A DNA stretch of 46,487 nucleotides from an uncultured Lachnotalea sp. (GCA_947066815.1 CAMSZT010000025.1:1-46487), one strand, 5' to 3'. Counted from the first letter of the stretch, positions 7,668 through 16,808 are shown. Numbers and translations are program-made. The notes: a model not told the origin generated them from the sequence alone.

Positions 7668-8327
7668 ATGAAAAAAATATTGATCGTCGAGGACGAGGAA
7701 GCCATTGCAAATTTAATAAAGATCAATTTGGGGGCGGAGGGATATCGGTGTGTCTGCGCATATGACGGGAGGGCGGGGGCGGACCGGATCGAGAGAGAAG
7801 AGTTTGACCTGATCCTTCTGGACATCATGCTTCCGGAGATTGACGGATACGAGCTGTTGGAGTACGTCAGGCCCCTGGAGACTCCGGTGATCTTCCTGAC
7901 GGCAAAGGGGGAGCTTGAGGATCGGATCTATGGACTGAAACGGGGGGCGGACGACTATATCGTAAAGCCGTTTCAGATCGGGGAGCTGCTTGCCCGCGTG
8001 GAGGCGCTGCTCAGGCGGTATGGGAAGATCAACAAGAAGCTGTCCTTTGGAGATGTCGAAATTGACCTGGTATCCCGGATCGTCACCAAGTCGGGGATTC
8101 CGGTGGAGCTGACCTTTAAGGAATTCGCCCTGTTGGTGGAGCTGATCCAGAACAAGGGAGTCGCCCTGTACCGTGAGCGGCTGTATGAGAAGATATGGGG
8201 GGAGCCCTTCATGGGGGATACCCGCACCCTGGATTCCCACATCCAAAGACTGCGGAGAAAGCTAAACTGGGAGAGTCAGATCAAGACCATATTCCGTGTG
8301 GGCTACCGTCTGGAGGATCGTCCATGA
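7668..8327 (+). CDS. OmpR-family response regulator
   Basis: A 219-aa cytoplasmic DNA-binding response regulator. The receiver domain (1-115) shows the acidic pair at Glu8-Asp9, phospho-acceptor Asp52 (LLDIMLPEIDGYE), Thr78 and Lys100 (KPF). A winged-helix effector domain occupies about 125-219 (ELTFKEFALLVELI, TLDSHIQRLRRKL, IKTIFRVGYRLE). The ATG is preceded by GCTTAAAAAT without a recognisable Shine-Dalgarno, unusual beside the neighbours. The last bases overlap the kinase start (ATGA), giving a cognate, translationally coupled pair. It probably binds the 11-bp TGACRCAA repeats here and upstream of 10687. Confidence 0.93.
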   Translation: MKKILIVEDEEAIANLIKINLGAEGYRCVCAYDGRAGADRIEREEFDLILLDIMLPEIDGYELLEYVRPLETPVIFLTAKGELEDRIYGLKRGADDYIVKPFQIGELLARVEALLRRYGKINKKLSFGDVEIDLVSRIVTKSGIPVELTFKEFALLVELIQNKGVALYRERLYEKIWGEPFMGDTRTLDSHIQRLRRKLNWESQIKTIFRVGYRLEDRP

Positions 8328-9706
8328 AATTATTCCACAAAATATTTTTTTGTTTTGTGCTGCTCTTCGGGATCGCGTTTCAGGCCGCCGGTTGTCTGCT
8401 GATCGATCATGCCTATGGGAATGCCGTGGAGCAGGAAAAAAAATATGCGTTTCAGGAATTCCAGCAAAACAAGTATCTCTTGCAGTCGATCCTGTATCTG
8501 GAGCCGGCTCTGTTGGCGGGGGAGGATTTCCGCAACCTGGCGGGAAGCTTTACGGTTCCGGCCGCCCTGTACCTTGCGGACGGAACGCTTATTTTTTCCA
8601 ATATGGACACGGAGCCGGAACTGCCCGGATCTGGCGGGGGGAACGAAGACGGGGCGTATTTCCGGATCTCGCAGGAGAATGAAAAATGCGGGATTTTCGT
8701 ATATGGACGTGTCAGACAGGGGGATACGGACGTCTGGCTGGCCACCGAGACGGATATCAGCGCCGCAGTGGATGCCCAGAAGAGAATGATCGTCTATTTC
8801 CAGAAGATCTATCTTGCCATTCTGTGTGTCAGTTTTCCGATGATCTTTCTGCTGACGAAGATCCTGACCGGCTCCATTCAAAAGGTGGGAAGAGCGGCCA
8901 GGAGGATAGCGGCGGGAAATTACTCGGAGAGGATCCGCACGGCGGGGAAGGACGAGATCGGCGAGCTGGCGGCTGATTTTAACCGGATGGCGGGGCAGGT
9001 GGAAGAAAAGATTGCGGCCTTATCTGACGTGGCAAGGCAGAAGGAAGACTTCGCCGCCAATTTTGCCCATGAGCTGAAGACTCCCCTGACCTCCGTGATC
9101 GGCTATGCGGACATGCTGTGCCGGAGGGAGCTTCCGCAGGATGAGGTGAGGAGCGCCGCCGGGTATATTTTGAGGGAGGGTATGAGGCTGGAGACGCTCT
9201 CTCTCAAACTGATGGATCTGTTCGTGCTGGACCGGCAGGATTTTGTCCTGGAAAGAATGTCCGTGAAGGAGATGTTTGAAGACCTGGAGCAGGGGATCGG
9301 GCCGGTCTGTAAAAAACACGGCGCCGGACTGCACATGGATATCGGGGAGGGGAGCATAGCGGCAGAGTATGACCTGTTCAAGACGATGATCCTGAACCTG
9401 GCGGACAATGCGGTGAAAGCGGACAGCAGGGATCTCTGGATCAGCGGGAAAAAAGAGGGGGACTCCTATCGGATACGGATCGTGGACAATGGAAAGGGGA
9501 TCCCGCCGGAAGAGCTTGGACGGATCACGGAGGCTTTCTACATGGTTGACAAGTCAAGGGCGAGAAAGCAGCATGGGGCCGGCCTGGGGCTGACGCTGGT
9601 GTCAAAGATCGTCGAGATCCATGGAGCCGGGATGAAGATAGACAGTGACGGAGAAACGGGAACCAGGATCTGCCTGGACTTCGGACTGGAGGGAGAGACG
9701 GAATGA
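8324..9706 (+). CDS. Membrane sensor histidine kinase
   Basis: A 460-aa kinase. TM1 spans about residues 6-28. An extracellular sensor region runs from about 30 to 160. TM2 is about 162-183. HAMP follows (RIAAGNYSERI, DEIGELAADFNRM), then the H-box NFAHELKTPLTSVIGY with His249. The ATP-binding domain has NLADNAVKA (N box), DNGKGIPPEEL (G1) and GAGLGLTLV (G2). The start is ATG 8324 in the ATGA overlap with the regulator; a longer reading from 8195 lies inside the regulator gene in another frame and is rejected. The roughly 130-residue extracellular loop is larger than in short-loop BceS-type sensors, so it may sense a ligand directly. Confidence 0.92.
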   Translation: MKLFHKIFFCFVLLFGIAFQAAGCLLIDHAYGNAVEQEKKYAFQEFQQNKYLLQSILYLEPALLAGEDFRNLAGSFTVPAALYLADGTLIFSNMDTEPELPGSGGGNEDGAYFRISQENEKCGIFVYGRVRQGDTDVWLATETDISAAVDAQKRMIVYFQKIYLAILCVSFPMIFLLTKILTGSIQKVGRAARRIAAGNYSERIRTAGKDEIGELAADFNRMAGQVEEKIAALSDVARQKEDFAANFAHELKTPLTSVIGYADMLCRRELPQDEVRSAAGYILREGMRLETLSLKLMDLFVLDRQDFVLERMSVKEMFEDLEQGIGPVCKKHGAGLHMDIGEGSIAAEYDLFKTMILNLADNAVKADSRDLWISGKKEGDSYRIRIVDNGKGIPPEELGRITEAFYMVDKSRARKQHGAGLGLTLVSKIVEIHGAGMKIDSDGETGTRICLDFGLEGETE

Positions 9707-10491
9707 TAAGAAAATACAAATATACGGTTCTCTCCCTGATCTTCGCGGCCGGATTCATTTTGGGAAGTATGGAGGTTATGAACCAGATCCTGAGGATCCG
9801 GGAGGCACGGCTTTTGACGGAGAGCGGCAGGGTGGAGGTGGAAGAGCCGGTCCTGGGCTGGGAAGACTGGGGAAAGGATCGCGGGCAGGACGTGGATGGA
9901 GACGCGGACGGCGGGAGGCCTGTCCTCACTGCCGAGCAAATGGAAAAGGCGGCGGAGAGCTGGGAGAACCGCACCGGGGTCATCCTGCATGATCCGGTGG
10001 CAGGGCAGATTTCCATGGAGGAGGCGATCAAAACCGGAGAGAGATGGCTGGATGAGATGGAAACGGGCAAGGAGGCGGAGGAGGCGTCTTTTTCCATCAG
10101 TGCGGAGCTGGGCGTGGGCAGGCAGAGGGAAACGGGCAGCGGGCGGCTGGGGGCGTGTTTCAGTTTCTGGACGGTGACCTACTCCGGCCGGTCCATGAAT
10201 GCGGTCTTATATTTAAACGCAGTCACGGGAAAGGTGTGGGGCGCGCAGATCGTACGGTATGAAGGGCAGCCGGAAAATGACCATGAGGACGGACTGCGGC
10301 TTTTTGTAAAACTGGCCGGATTACAGGCGGCGGACGAGGATCCTGTCGTGACGGATGCGAGAGGGACCCGGACGGAGCTGGCCATAAAGGGAAGCCGGTT
10401 ATATGCGCAGGAGCATTCCTACAGCATGTCGGACGGATTTGAAAACAGCTATGCTTATACTGCCTATCAGTTATTCGTCAGGCAGGAATAA
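9703..10491 (+). CDS. Membrane-anchored exported protein of unknown function
   Basis: A 262-aa protein with an N-terminal signal anchor (about residues 8-25, YTVLSLIFAAGFILGSM), then an acidic linker and an extracytoplasmic domain. The segment SMNAVLYLNAVTGKVWGAQI vaguely resembles PepSY-like folds; I do not assign a family. Its ATG overlaps the kinase stop (ATGA), so it is made with the kinase. That coupling suggests an accessory of the sensor, for example ligand presentation or inhibition of the kinase. It ends just before the promoter that drives the ABC genes. Confidence 0.75.
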   Translation: MIRKYKYTVLSLIFAAGFILGSMEVMNQILRIREARLLTESGRVEVEEPVLGWEDWGKDRGQDVDGDADGGRPVLTAEQMEKAAESWENRTGVILHDPVAGQISMEEAIKTGERWLDEMETGKEAEEASFSISAELGVGRQRETGSGRLGACFSFWTVTYSGRSMNAVLYLNAVTGKVWGAQIVRYEGQPENDHEDGLRLFVKLAGLQAADEDPVVTDARGTRTELAIKGSRLYAQEHSYSMSDGFENSYAYTAYQLFVRQE

Positions 10492-10503
10492 AAATTACAA
10501 CAA

Positions 10504-10569
10504 TGACGCAATGATGACACAACAATGACACAATGATATCGAAAGAAAGTCGCAGCACTCAGATAGAAT
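10504..10569 (+). promoter_or_regulatory. ABC-exporter promoter with three tandem 11-bp boxes
   Basis: Three head-to-tail 11-mers occupy 10504-10536: TGACGCAATGA, TGACACAACAA and TGACACAATGA. A degenerate fourth copy lies at 10493-10503. An 11-bp period matches OmpR/PhoB-type sites. A candidate -10 (TAGAAT, 10564-10569) follows with no recognisable -35, consistent with an activator-dependent promoter. The operon leader to ATG 10687 is about 110 nt. Confidence 0.65.
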
Positions 10570-10686
10570 GAAACCATCCTGTCTGGGTGTTTTTATCGTA
10601 TGGGAAACTTCGTTTCCTGTACGACAAGACCCTTCAGGGGCCGTGCGCATAAACTCGGCAGGAAAATATCATGTGGAGGGAATGAA

Positions 10687-11580
10687 ATGGATTCAGGGAT
10701 GGAATTGCAGGTGGAGCATGTGTGCAAGTCCTACCGGAAAAAGGAGGCGCTGAGGGATGTGAGCTTTAGGCTGGAGCGGGGGGTGTACGGGCTGCTGGGC
10801 GAAAACGGCGCGGGAAAAAGCACGCTCATGCGGATTCTCACCACGGTGGATCTTCCCACCGGCGGCAGTGTCCTTTACGGTGGGAAAAACATCATTCAGA
10901 TGGATGAGGATTATCGTGACCGGATCGGATATATGCCGCAGGATTACAGCGTGTATCCCGGCTTTACGGCAAGGGATTTTCTGGATTACATGGGTGTGCT
11001 GAAGGGAATCCCCAGGGATGAATTGAAGGTCAGGATACCGGAAGCGCTGGAATTTGTCAGCCTGTCCGACGTGGCAGACAAGAAGGTCAGGACCTTTTCC
11101 GGGGGAATGAAAAGGCGGATCGGCATTGCGCAGGCGATCCTCAACGATCCCGAGATCCTGATCCTGGACGAGCCGACGGCAGGGCTGGATCCAAAAGAGC
11201 GGATCCGGTTTTCCAATCTTCTGGGCAGCATGGCGAAGGAGAAGATCGTCCTGTTTTCCACACACATCGTGTCGGACATCGAGGCCATTGCGGATCGGCT
11301 GATCTTCATCCGGAACGGGGAGATCGCCGAGACCGGCAGGATTGACGATCTGCTGGGGAAAGTGGCGGGGAAAGTGTGGGAGGCGGCCGTCACGCAGGAT
11401 GGGGTGGATGCCGTAAGCGCAGAGCGGGCGGTCATTCACGTCAAACAGACGGGAAAGGATGTCCAGATCCGTTTCGTGGGGGAGCCGATCCCGGACATTG
11501 ACTGTAGGCCCGTCACGCCTGCGCTGGAGGACTACTATATCTATGTCAACGAAAACACAAAAAGGAGTGGAAGGATATGA
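10687..11580 (+). CDS. ABC exporter ATPase
   Basis: A 297-aa single-domain ATPase of the drug/peptide export type. Walker A is GENGAGKSTLMRIL, the Q-loop region is GYMPQDYSVYPGF, the signature is FSGGMKRRIGIAQAIL, Walker B is LILDEPTAGLDP, and the H-loop region is FSTHIVSDIEAI. A C-terminal extension of about 80 residues follows. The start is ATG 10687, six bases after GGAGGG; an upstream in-frame start at 10600 lies in the leader and lacks a site. Its stop overlaps the lipoprotein start (ATGA). With two membrane proteins downstream it forms a complete exporter, resembling bacitracin/lantibiotic-protection transporters in layout. The substrate is unknown. Confidence 0.9.
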   Translation: MDSGMELQVEHVCKSYRKKEALRDVSFRLERGVYGLLGENGAGKSTLMRILTTVDLPTGGSVLYGGKNIIQMDEDYRDRIGYMPQDYSVYPGFTARDFLDYMGVLKGIPRDELKVRIPEALEFVSLSDVADKKVRTFSGGMKRRIGIAQAILNDPEILILDEPTAGLDPKERIRFSNLLGSMAKEKIVLFSTHIVSDIEAIADRLIFIRNGEIAETGRIDDLLGKVAGKVWEAAVTQDGVDAVSAERAVIHVKQTGKDVQIRFVGEPIPDIDCRPVTPALEDYYIYVNENTKRSGRI

Positions 11581-12233
11581 GAAGGAATCGGTTAACTCTC
11601 ATGGCGGCAGGAATGCTCGTCCTGGCATTTCCGGCAGGATGCGGTTCAAAGGGCAGTGCGGCAGATCAAGGGACAGGCGGGGCGGTTTCTGAAATTGCAG
11701 ACGACGGCGGACGGGATGCCGTCAGCGGGTATGATGCGGAAGAGCCGGAAGGCCGGAATGATACAGGACTGGAGCAGCCGGGGGAGAACAAAGAGGGCCG
11801 GCCGCAGACTGCGGATGATCTCGAGGAGGAACTGGCCGCATACCGGGAGGAGAGGAAAAACGGGGAGACGGCCCGCGGAGATTATGTCTATGTTCAGCTT
11901 CCAAATGAAGAAAACTATCAGTACGGAGTCGGTGCCGACAAGAGGGGCACAAGACTTGACGCCAGGGAACTCAATGAGGCATACAAAGCGGCGATCGATT
12001 ATGTCGAGGGGACGCTCGGCCTGGATAGCGACGTATGGGAATGTGCGGACCCAAGGATGAATGCCGTTTATGAGGATGAGGATAAAGGAGTTGCAGACGG
12101 ATATGATGCGGACGATCTATTCCTCTGTGAATATGAGGAGGACGGAATCTGGCGGTATCTGATCCTTGTCAGGGAGAAAAAGGGCGCCGACTGGAGGGTG
12201 CTGTATCACGGCGACACCTATAAGACGGATTAA
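11577..12233 (+). CDS. Lipoprotein encoded between the ABC ATPase and permeases
   Basis: A 218-aa secreted lipoprotein with a short basic start, hydrophobic core and lipobox FPAGC (Cys22). It is very acidic, with many Asp/Glu/Gly. The C-terminal half has EENYQYGVGADKRGTRLD and a segment GIWRYLILVREKKGADWRVL that looks like a small beta-rich domain. No family recognised. The ATGA overlap with the ATPase stop means it is translationally coupled to the exporter. An extra surface lipoprotein here suggests substrate interception, as LanI-type immunity lipoproteins do beside LanFEG; that role is inference only. Confidence 0.75.
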   Translation: MRRNRLTLMAAGMLVLAFPAGCGSKGSAADQGTGGAVSEIADDGGRDAVSGYDAEEPEGRNDTGLEQPGENKEGRPQTADDLEEELAAYREERKNGETARGDYVYVQLPNEENYQYGVGADKRGTRLDARELNEAYKAAIDYVEGTLGLDSDVWECADPRMNAVYEDEDKGVADGYDADDLFLCEYEEDGIWRYLILVREKKGADWRVLYHGDTYKTD

Positions 12234-12251
12234 GGCGATGGAGGCGGCAGA

Positions 12252-13463
12252 ATGAAAAGACAGATATGGATGGAATACCGGAAGCTGTGGAACAGGATTT
12301 CCGCCGTGGCGGTCGTTTTCATGTGCGTCACGGCAGTGCTCCACGTTCTCGTGTATCTGAACCTGCAGTACCGGTCGATAGACAAAAATGGGGAGATCGT
12401 ATCGGGCCTTGCGTCTTACCGGGCGCTGAGGGAGGCGTCAAAGGATCTGGGAGGCGTTATGGACGGGGAGTATCTCCGGAAGCTGAAAGTCAGTTACGAC
12501 AACAGCTTTGAAAAGGAATACCTGGCCGAGCACAGGGGCTTTCTGGGGACGGCCGGCATGACGAAGTATGATGTCCCCAATTACTGTGTCAATTACGCTT
12601 ATTTTGGGCCATATATGACAAACGGAAATGACAAAGTGGGACTGGACTATGAGTTCCTGGAATCGGAGGAGAGCTTCTATCGGGCCTATAAAGAAGCGGT
12701 CAAGGAGAGTCTGGCGGAGGAGGGCCTGTATTCGGAGGGACAGCTCTTGGTCCTGAATGAAAAGGCGGACAACATGAGAACGCCTTTTACCACCGGATAT
12801 GCCCAGGGGCTTTTTAATCTCATGACGTGGTTCAGATGGGATTACAGCCTGGTGTTTTTCGTGCTGGTATTTGCCTTGGCGGGCCTGTTTTCAAAAGACG
12901 GCGCCGGAGGTGTCACGGAGCTTACGCTCTCCTCCAAATATGGAAGGAGGAGGAATCTGAACGCACGGTGGATCGCGGGGAATCTGTTTTCGGCTGGCGT
13001 GTATCTGATCTACCTTGCCGTCCAGATTCTGGTAAACGGAGCCATCGGCACCTTGGCCGGATGGAATCTGTCGGCGCAGATGCTATGGTGTGACTGCCTG
13101 TACGATATGACGCTGGGAGGGGGGCTTTCCATCCTGTTCTTTGGCGGCCTTCTGGGTGTGCTTGTCATCGGGAATCTCGTCATGCTGTTTTCGATCAAAC
13201 TCAAAAATGCAAAGGCTGCCGCCGCCCTTTCCGTCATAGCGGTGTTATTGATCAGGCGGACGGGAAGCATGGAGGGACTGTATGGCACCATAGAACTGCT
13301 CAGCCCGATGCATTTCGGGCAAAGCGGCCTGATCCGGATGTATCGGTTTGTCGGGAACGTGGCGGTGCCTTATTTTGCAGCGGTTTTTGTGGTGGCCACA
13401 CTGTATGTGGCGGTCCTTTATGCCGGCGTGAGGCGGTCCTACAAAAAATATCATGTCAATTGA
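12252..13463 (+). CDS. ABC exporter membrane protein 1
   Basis: A 403-aa membrane protein. TM1 is about residues 17-37 (AVAVVFMCVTAVLHVLVYL), followed by a soluble region of roughly 140 residues, then a cluster of membrane segments (YSLVFFVLVFALAGLF, ILFFGGLLGVLVIGNLVMLF, a C-terminal FAAVFVVATLYVAVLYA). This is the ABC-2-like arrangement of one helix, a large external domain, then a helix bundle. It begins 18 nt after the lipoprotein. Segments such as ELTLSSKYGRRRN are typical of lantibiotic-type ABC-2 permeases. Overlap with the next gene suggests a heterodimeric pore. Confidence 0.8.
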   Translation: MKRQIWMEYRKLWNRISAVAVVFMCVTAVLHVLVYLNLQYRSIDKNGEIVSGLASYRALREASKDLGGVMDGEYLRKLKVSYDNSFEKEYLAEHRGFLGTAGMTKYDVPNYCVNYAYFGPYMTNGNDKVGLDYEFLESEESFYRAYKEAVKESLAEEGLYSEGQLLVLNEKADNMRTPFTTGYAQGLFNLMTWFRWDYSLVFFVLVFALAGLFSKDGAGGVTELTLSSKYGRRRNLNARWIAGNLFSAGVYLIYLAVQILVNGAIGTLAGWNLSAQMLWCDCLYDMTLGGGLSILFFGGLLGVLVIGNLVMLFSIKLKNAKAAAALSVIAVLLIRRTGSMEGLYGTIELLSPMHFGQSGLIRMYRFVGNVAVPYFAAVFVVATLYVAVLYAGVRRSYKKYHVN

Positions 13464-13476
13464 TGGAGATGATGGA

Positions 13477-14613
13477 ATGAGGATCACATTGTTGGAGTGT
13501 AAGCGGATGACGGGCAGGACGGTCCTTTTGGGATTCCTGGCATTTGTCCTCGCCGCATCCTTTTATGACTGCCACAGAAATCTGACCAGGTATTCTGTGG
13601 AACTGGGGATGAGATGGAAGGAACATCTGTCGGAGGCACGAAAAGCCTCCCGGGGACTTTACCTTGACGGGAAGTGCCTGAAAGATCTGCGGGAGGATGC
13701 GGGCCGGTACGGCTGTCTGAACCGGGAAAACATCATGGAACTGGTGAGGGGCAACTGCGAAGGAAAAACCCTGGAGGAATTGTCGGATGGGGAGCTGGAG
13801 CGGTTTTTCCGGATCCGGGCGCAAACCATCCGTGAGGATCTTTCGCAGGATGCGGGGAAGGGCTACACGGATGAGGAGATAGCGGATTTCATGGATCGGG
13901 CGGAATCGTTGTCCGCCCTGTCCATGGGATATGCGGAAGGGTGGAAGGCGCTTGGGGAGACCATGGGGCGATTTGTCTTTCTGCTTGCCATCGTCATAGC
14001 GGCCCTGGTGTTGCCGCTGTTCGGGCGTGACCCGGTGGTGCGCATGGAGGAGCTGGTGCGCTCCGTAAGATACGGAAAGCGGCGGCTGGATCTGGCGAGG
14101 GTCCGGGCGGCTTATCTGACGGCGACCGTTCTCTATGTGTGCGGCATGGCAGTCTATGTCGTGATTGTCATGGGGCCCTTTGGCTTTGAGGGGGCGGATC
14201 AGCCGATCCAGAGTAATATAAGGACATTTTTCTCCCTCTGCGACATGACTTATCTGCAGCAGTTTTTGCGGAATCTGTTCATGGGCTACGTGGCACTGGC
14301 ATTCCTGGTCAGTCTGGCGCTGTTTGTCACCATCCTTTTAAAAGACATTTTGGCCGGAGGGGCGGTCATAGCAATGTTTATGGTCATGCTCGTGATCTGT
14401 AACCAGATAGACCTTTATCCGGTCAGCCACTGGTTCACGAATTTCATGCCGGTGAGAATGACGGATTTTCGTCATTTTTATACCGGGAACGAACTCTACC
14501 GGATCGGCGGCCGCAGCATTTCCTGCATGGACTGGAGTATCCTTGTGTCCCTGCCTTTGTCCGCGGGGCTTCTGGCGGCAGGGATGGCTTTGCTGAGGTT
14601 TGACAGAAAATAG
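13477..14613 (+). CDS. ABC exporter membrane protein 2
   Basis: A 378-aa partner of the preceding membrane protein with the same plan: TM1 near residues 12-30 (VLLGFLAFVLAASFY), an external alpha-helical region, then several membrane segments (FVFLLAIVIAALVLPLF, VLYVCGMAVYVVIVMGPFGF, LVSLALFVTILLKDIL, a hydrophobic C-terminus). ELVRSVRYGKRRLDLAR parallels a cytoplasmic segment in its neighbour, so the two are probably ancient duplicates. GGAG lies 8 nt before ATG 13477. An in-frame ATG at 13453 overlaps the previous gene by 11 bp and is the alternative start. It is the last gene of the unit, followed by a strong terminator. Confidence 0.8.
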   Translation: MRITLLECKRMTGRTVLLGFLAFVLAASFYDCHRNLTRYSVELGMRWKEHLSEARKASRGLYLDGKCLKDLREDAGRYGCLNRENIMELVRGNCEGKTLEELSDGELERFFRIRAQTIREDLSQDAGKGYTDEEIADFMDRAESLSALSMGYAEGWKALGETMGRFVFLLAIVIAALVLPLFGRDPVVRMEELVRSVRYGKRRLDLARVRAAYLTATVLYVCGMAVYVVIVMGPFGFEGADQPIQSNIRTFFSLCDMTYLQQFLRNLFMGYVALAFLVSLALFVTILLKDILAGGAVIAMFMVMLVICNQIDLYPVSHWFTNFMPVRMTDFRHFYTGNELYRIGGRSISCMDWSILVSLPLSAGLLAAGMALLRFDRK

Positions 14614-14616
14614 GAC

Positions 14617-14660
14617 GGGAATCCCCCGGACACCGTCCGGGGGATTCCCTATATATGATA
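14617..14660. terminator. Strong hairpin between exporter operon and htpG
   Basis: Perfect 15-bp arms (14617-14631 and 14635-14649) enclose an ACC loop. The plus side continues TATATATG, the minus side CGTCCTATTTT. The U-tracts are imperfect but the stem is very stable; it probably serves both converging units. Confidence 0.75.
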
Positions 14661-14685
14661 AAACATGAAAAGAAAGGAGCCCGTT

Positions 14686-16686
14686 TTATTTCGCGAGCTT
14701 CATCATCAGCTCGTTGGAGCGGGTCACGAACTTGCTCATGCGCTCCGGCGACAGGGTGCCGTGGGCCAGGAGGGCCAGGTCGTAGAGCTGTTCGCAGAAG
14801 GCGGGTGTGTCCTCGCCGTCGGCGTGGTCCAGCACGTAGGTCACCAGCGGATGGTTGGCGTTTAACACCAGGGTCTCGGAGCCGCCAAAGAGGCCTGCGC
14901 CGTCCCCTCCCATGCTGTACATCTTCATCATCTCCTGCATGCGGCGGCTGTCCTCGGAGAGGGTGGCCACGGAGGCGATGGCGGGATTCTTGAGCTTCTC
15001 CACCTTGACCTCCAGCTTGTCGTTGTCCAGGGCCTTGCGGAAGGTCTCCGTCAGCTTGTCCGTCATCTCGGTCATGGACTCCGCATCCTCCTCCGGAGTC
15101 TCTTCCTTGAAGGCCTTGTCCAGGTCGGAGTCGATGCCCAGGAAGCGGACGCCCTCGTTCTTCTGCTCCACGTGGCTGATGAAGGGGGAGTCGATGTTGT
15201 GGGTCAGGATGACCGCATCGATGCCGGCTTCCTTGAACATGTTGATATACTGGCTCTGGGCCGTCTCGTCGCTGACGTAGAATACGGTGTTCTCGTGGCT
15301 TTCCTTGTTTTCCTCCAGGCACTCCGCCAGGGTCAGGTACTTGCCCTCCAGGTTCTTGAAGAGGATGCAGTCCTTGATCTTCTCCTCGAATTTTTCGTCC
15401 CGGATGTAGCCGAACTTGATGAAGGGACTTAAGTCATCCCAGTATTTCTCGTAGTTTTCTTTCTCCACCTTGTACATGCCGGTCAGCTTGTCCGCCACCT
15501 TCTTGGTGATGTAGTCGGAGATCTTCTTCACGAAGCCGTCGTTCTGCAGGGCGCTCCTGGAGACATTTAAGGGCAGGTCGGGGCAGTCGATGACGCCCTT
15601 TAAGAGCATCAAAAACTCCGGGATCACTTCCTTGATGTTGTCCGCCACGAACACCTGGTTGTTGTAGAGCTTGATGGTGCCTTCGATGCTCTCGTACTGG
15701 GAGGCGATCTTCGGGAAATACAGGATGCCTTTTAAATTGAAGGGATAGTCCATGTTCAGATGGATCCAGAACAGGGGCTCCTTGTAGTCGTTGAACACGG
15801 TGCGGTAAAACTTCTTATACTCCTCGTCGGTGCACTCGTTGGGATGCTTGGTCCAGAGGGGATGGATGTCGTTTAAGGGGACGGGGCGCTTGTTGATCTT
15901 GGCCCGCTCCTTTCTGGGAGAAACCTCGACAACTTCCTTCTCGCCGTTCTCGTTCTCTCGTTCCTCCGTCTTGGCTTCCTCCACGATGCGCTCCACCACC
16001 ACGTCCTTGTCGGTCACCTCGTCCAGGTCGACGGTTTCAAACTCCTGGGGAGCGTTCGCTTTCTCCAGATAAATGTTCACCGGCATGAAGGAGCAGTATT
16101 TGTTCAGAACTTCCCTGGCCTTGTACTCGTTGGAGAATTCCACGCTGTCCTCGTTGAGATACAGGGTGATGGTGGTGCCGAAGCCCCCCTTGTCGCCCTC
16201 CGCCATGGAAAACTCCTGGCCGCCCTCCGACTCCCAGTGGACGGCGGGAGCGTCCGCCTTGTAGGACTTGGTGTCGATGGTCACCCGGTCGGCCACCATG
16301 AACGCCGAGTAGAAGCCCAGCCCGAAATGGCCGATGATCTGATCCTCGTTGGTCTTGTCTTTGTATTTCTCCAGGAAATCCTTTGCGCCGGAGAACGCAA
16401 TCTGGTTGATGTATTCGTCCAGTTCCTCAAAGGTCATGCCCAGGCCGTTGTCCGTGAAGGAGATGGTTTTCTCCTCCGGGTCGACCGTCACGGTGATCTT
16501 GAACTCGGTGTCCTCGGGGGTCTCGAATTCTCCCATCATGTCCAGCTTTTTTAATTTGGTGATGGCGTCGCAGCCGTTGGAGATGAGCTCCCGGTAAAAA
16601 ATGTCGTGGTCGCTGTACAGCCACTTTTTGATGATCGGAAATATGTTTTCACTGTTGATGGATAAATTGCCCTGTTTCTCTGCCAT
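14686..16686 (-). CDS. htpG: Hsp90-family chaperone HtpG
   Basis: A 666-aa cytosolic ATP-dependent chaperone. The N-terminal GHKL ATPase shows ELISNGCDAITKL, FTDNGLGMTFEE and GHFGLGFYSAFMVADRV. The middle domain has LPLNVSRSALQ, and a C-terminal dimerisation domain ends near TRSNELMMKLAK. It is slightly longer than E. coli HtpG, partly through an acidic charged segment (EERENENGEKEVVEVSPRKE). I chose ATG 16686, with AAGG about 10 nt upstream; GTG 16695 in frame is possible but crowds that site. A promoter and a CIRCE element stand upstream, predicting HrcA repression and heat induction. Confidence 0.95.
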   Translation of the reverse strand: MAEKQGNLSINSENIFPIIKKWLYSDHDIFYRELISNGCDAITKLKKLDMMGEFETPEDTEFKITVTVDPEEKTISFTDNGLGMTFEELDEYINQIAFSGAKDFLEKYKDKTNEDQIIGHFGLGFYSAFMVADRVTIDTKSYKADAPAVHWESEGGQEFSMAEGDKGGFGTTITLYLNEDSVEFSNEYKAREVLNKYCSFMPVNIYLEKANAPQEFETVDLDEVTDKDVVVERIVEEAKTEERENENGEKEVVEVSPRKERAKINKRPVPLNDIHPLWTKHPNECTDEEYKKFYRTVFNDYKEPLFWIHLNMDYPFNLKGILYFPKIASQYESIEGTIKLYNNQVFVADNIKEVIPEFLMLLKGVIDCPDLPLNVSRSALQNDGFVKKISDYITKKVADKLTGMYKVEKENYEKYWDDLSPFIKFGYIRDEKFEEKIKDCILFKNLEGKYLTLAECLEENKESHENTVFYVSDETAQSQYINMFKEAGIDAVILTHNIDSPFISHVEQKNEGVRFLGIDSDLDKAFKEETPEEDAESMTEMTDKLTETFRKALDNDKLEVKVEKLKNPAIASVATLSEDSRRMQEMMKMYSMGGDGAGLFGGSETLVLNANHPLVTYVLDHADGEDTPAFCEQLYDLALLAHGTLSPERMSKFVTRSNELMMKLAK

Positions 16687-16779
16687 ATCAGTCACGCCTT
16701 TCTTTGTTCTCTGTTCTTTTTTATTCTGTGTCCGGAAAAGGGGGGGCTTCCGCCCGACTTCGGACGTTTCATAGACTAC

Positions 16780-16808
16780 ATTGTAATACCTGGATTTGTA
16801 AAAGTCAA
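16780..16808 (-). promoter_or_regulatory. htpG promoter
   Basis: On the minus strand TTGACT (16803-16808), a 17-nt spacer and TACAAT (16780-16785) form a near-consensus sigma-A promoter reading toward htpG, leaving a leader of about 85 nt. Confidence 0.8.

Noticed and set aside
10600-10686. Upstream start for the ABC exporter ATPase
   Set aside because: The added residues have no homology to ABC proteins and lack a ribosome site; ATG 10687 has GGAGGG at ideal spacing.
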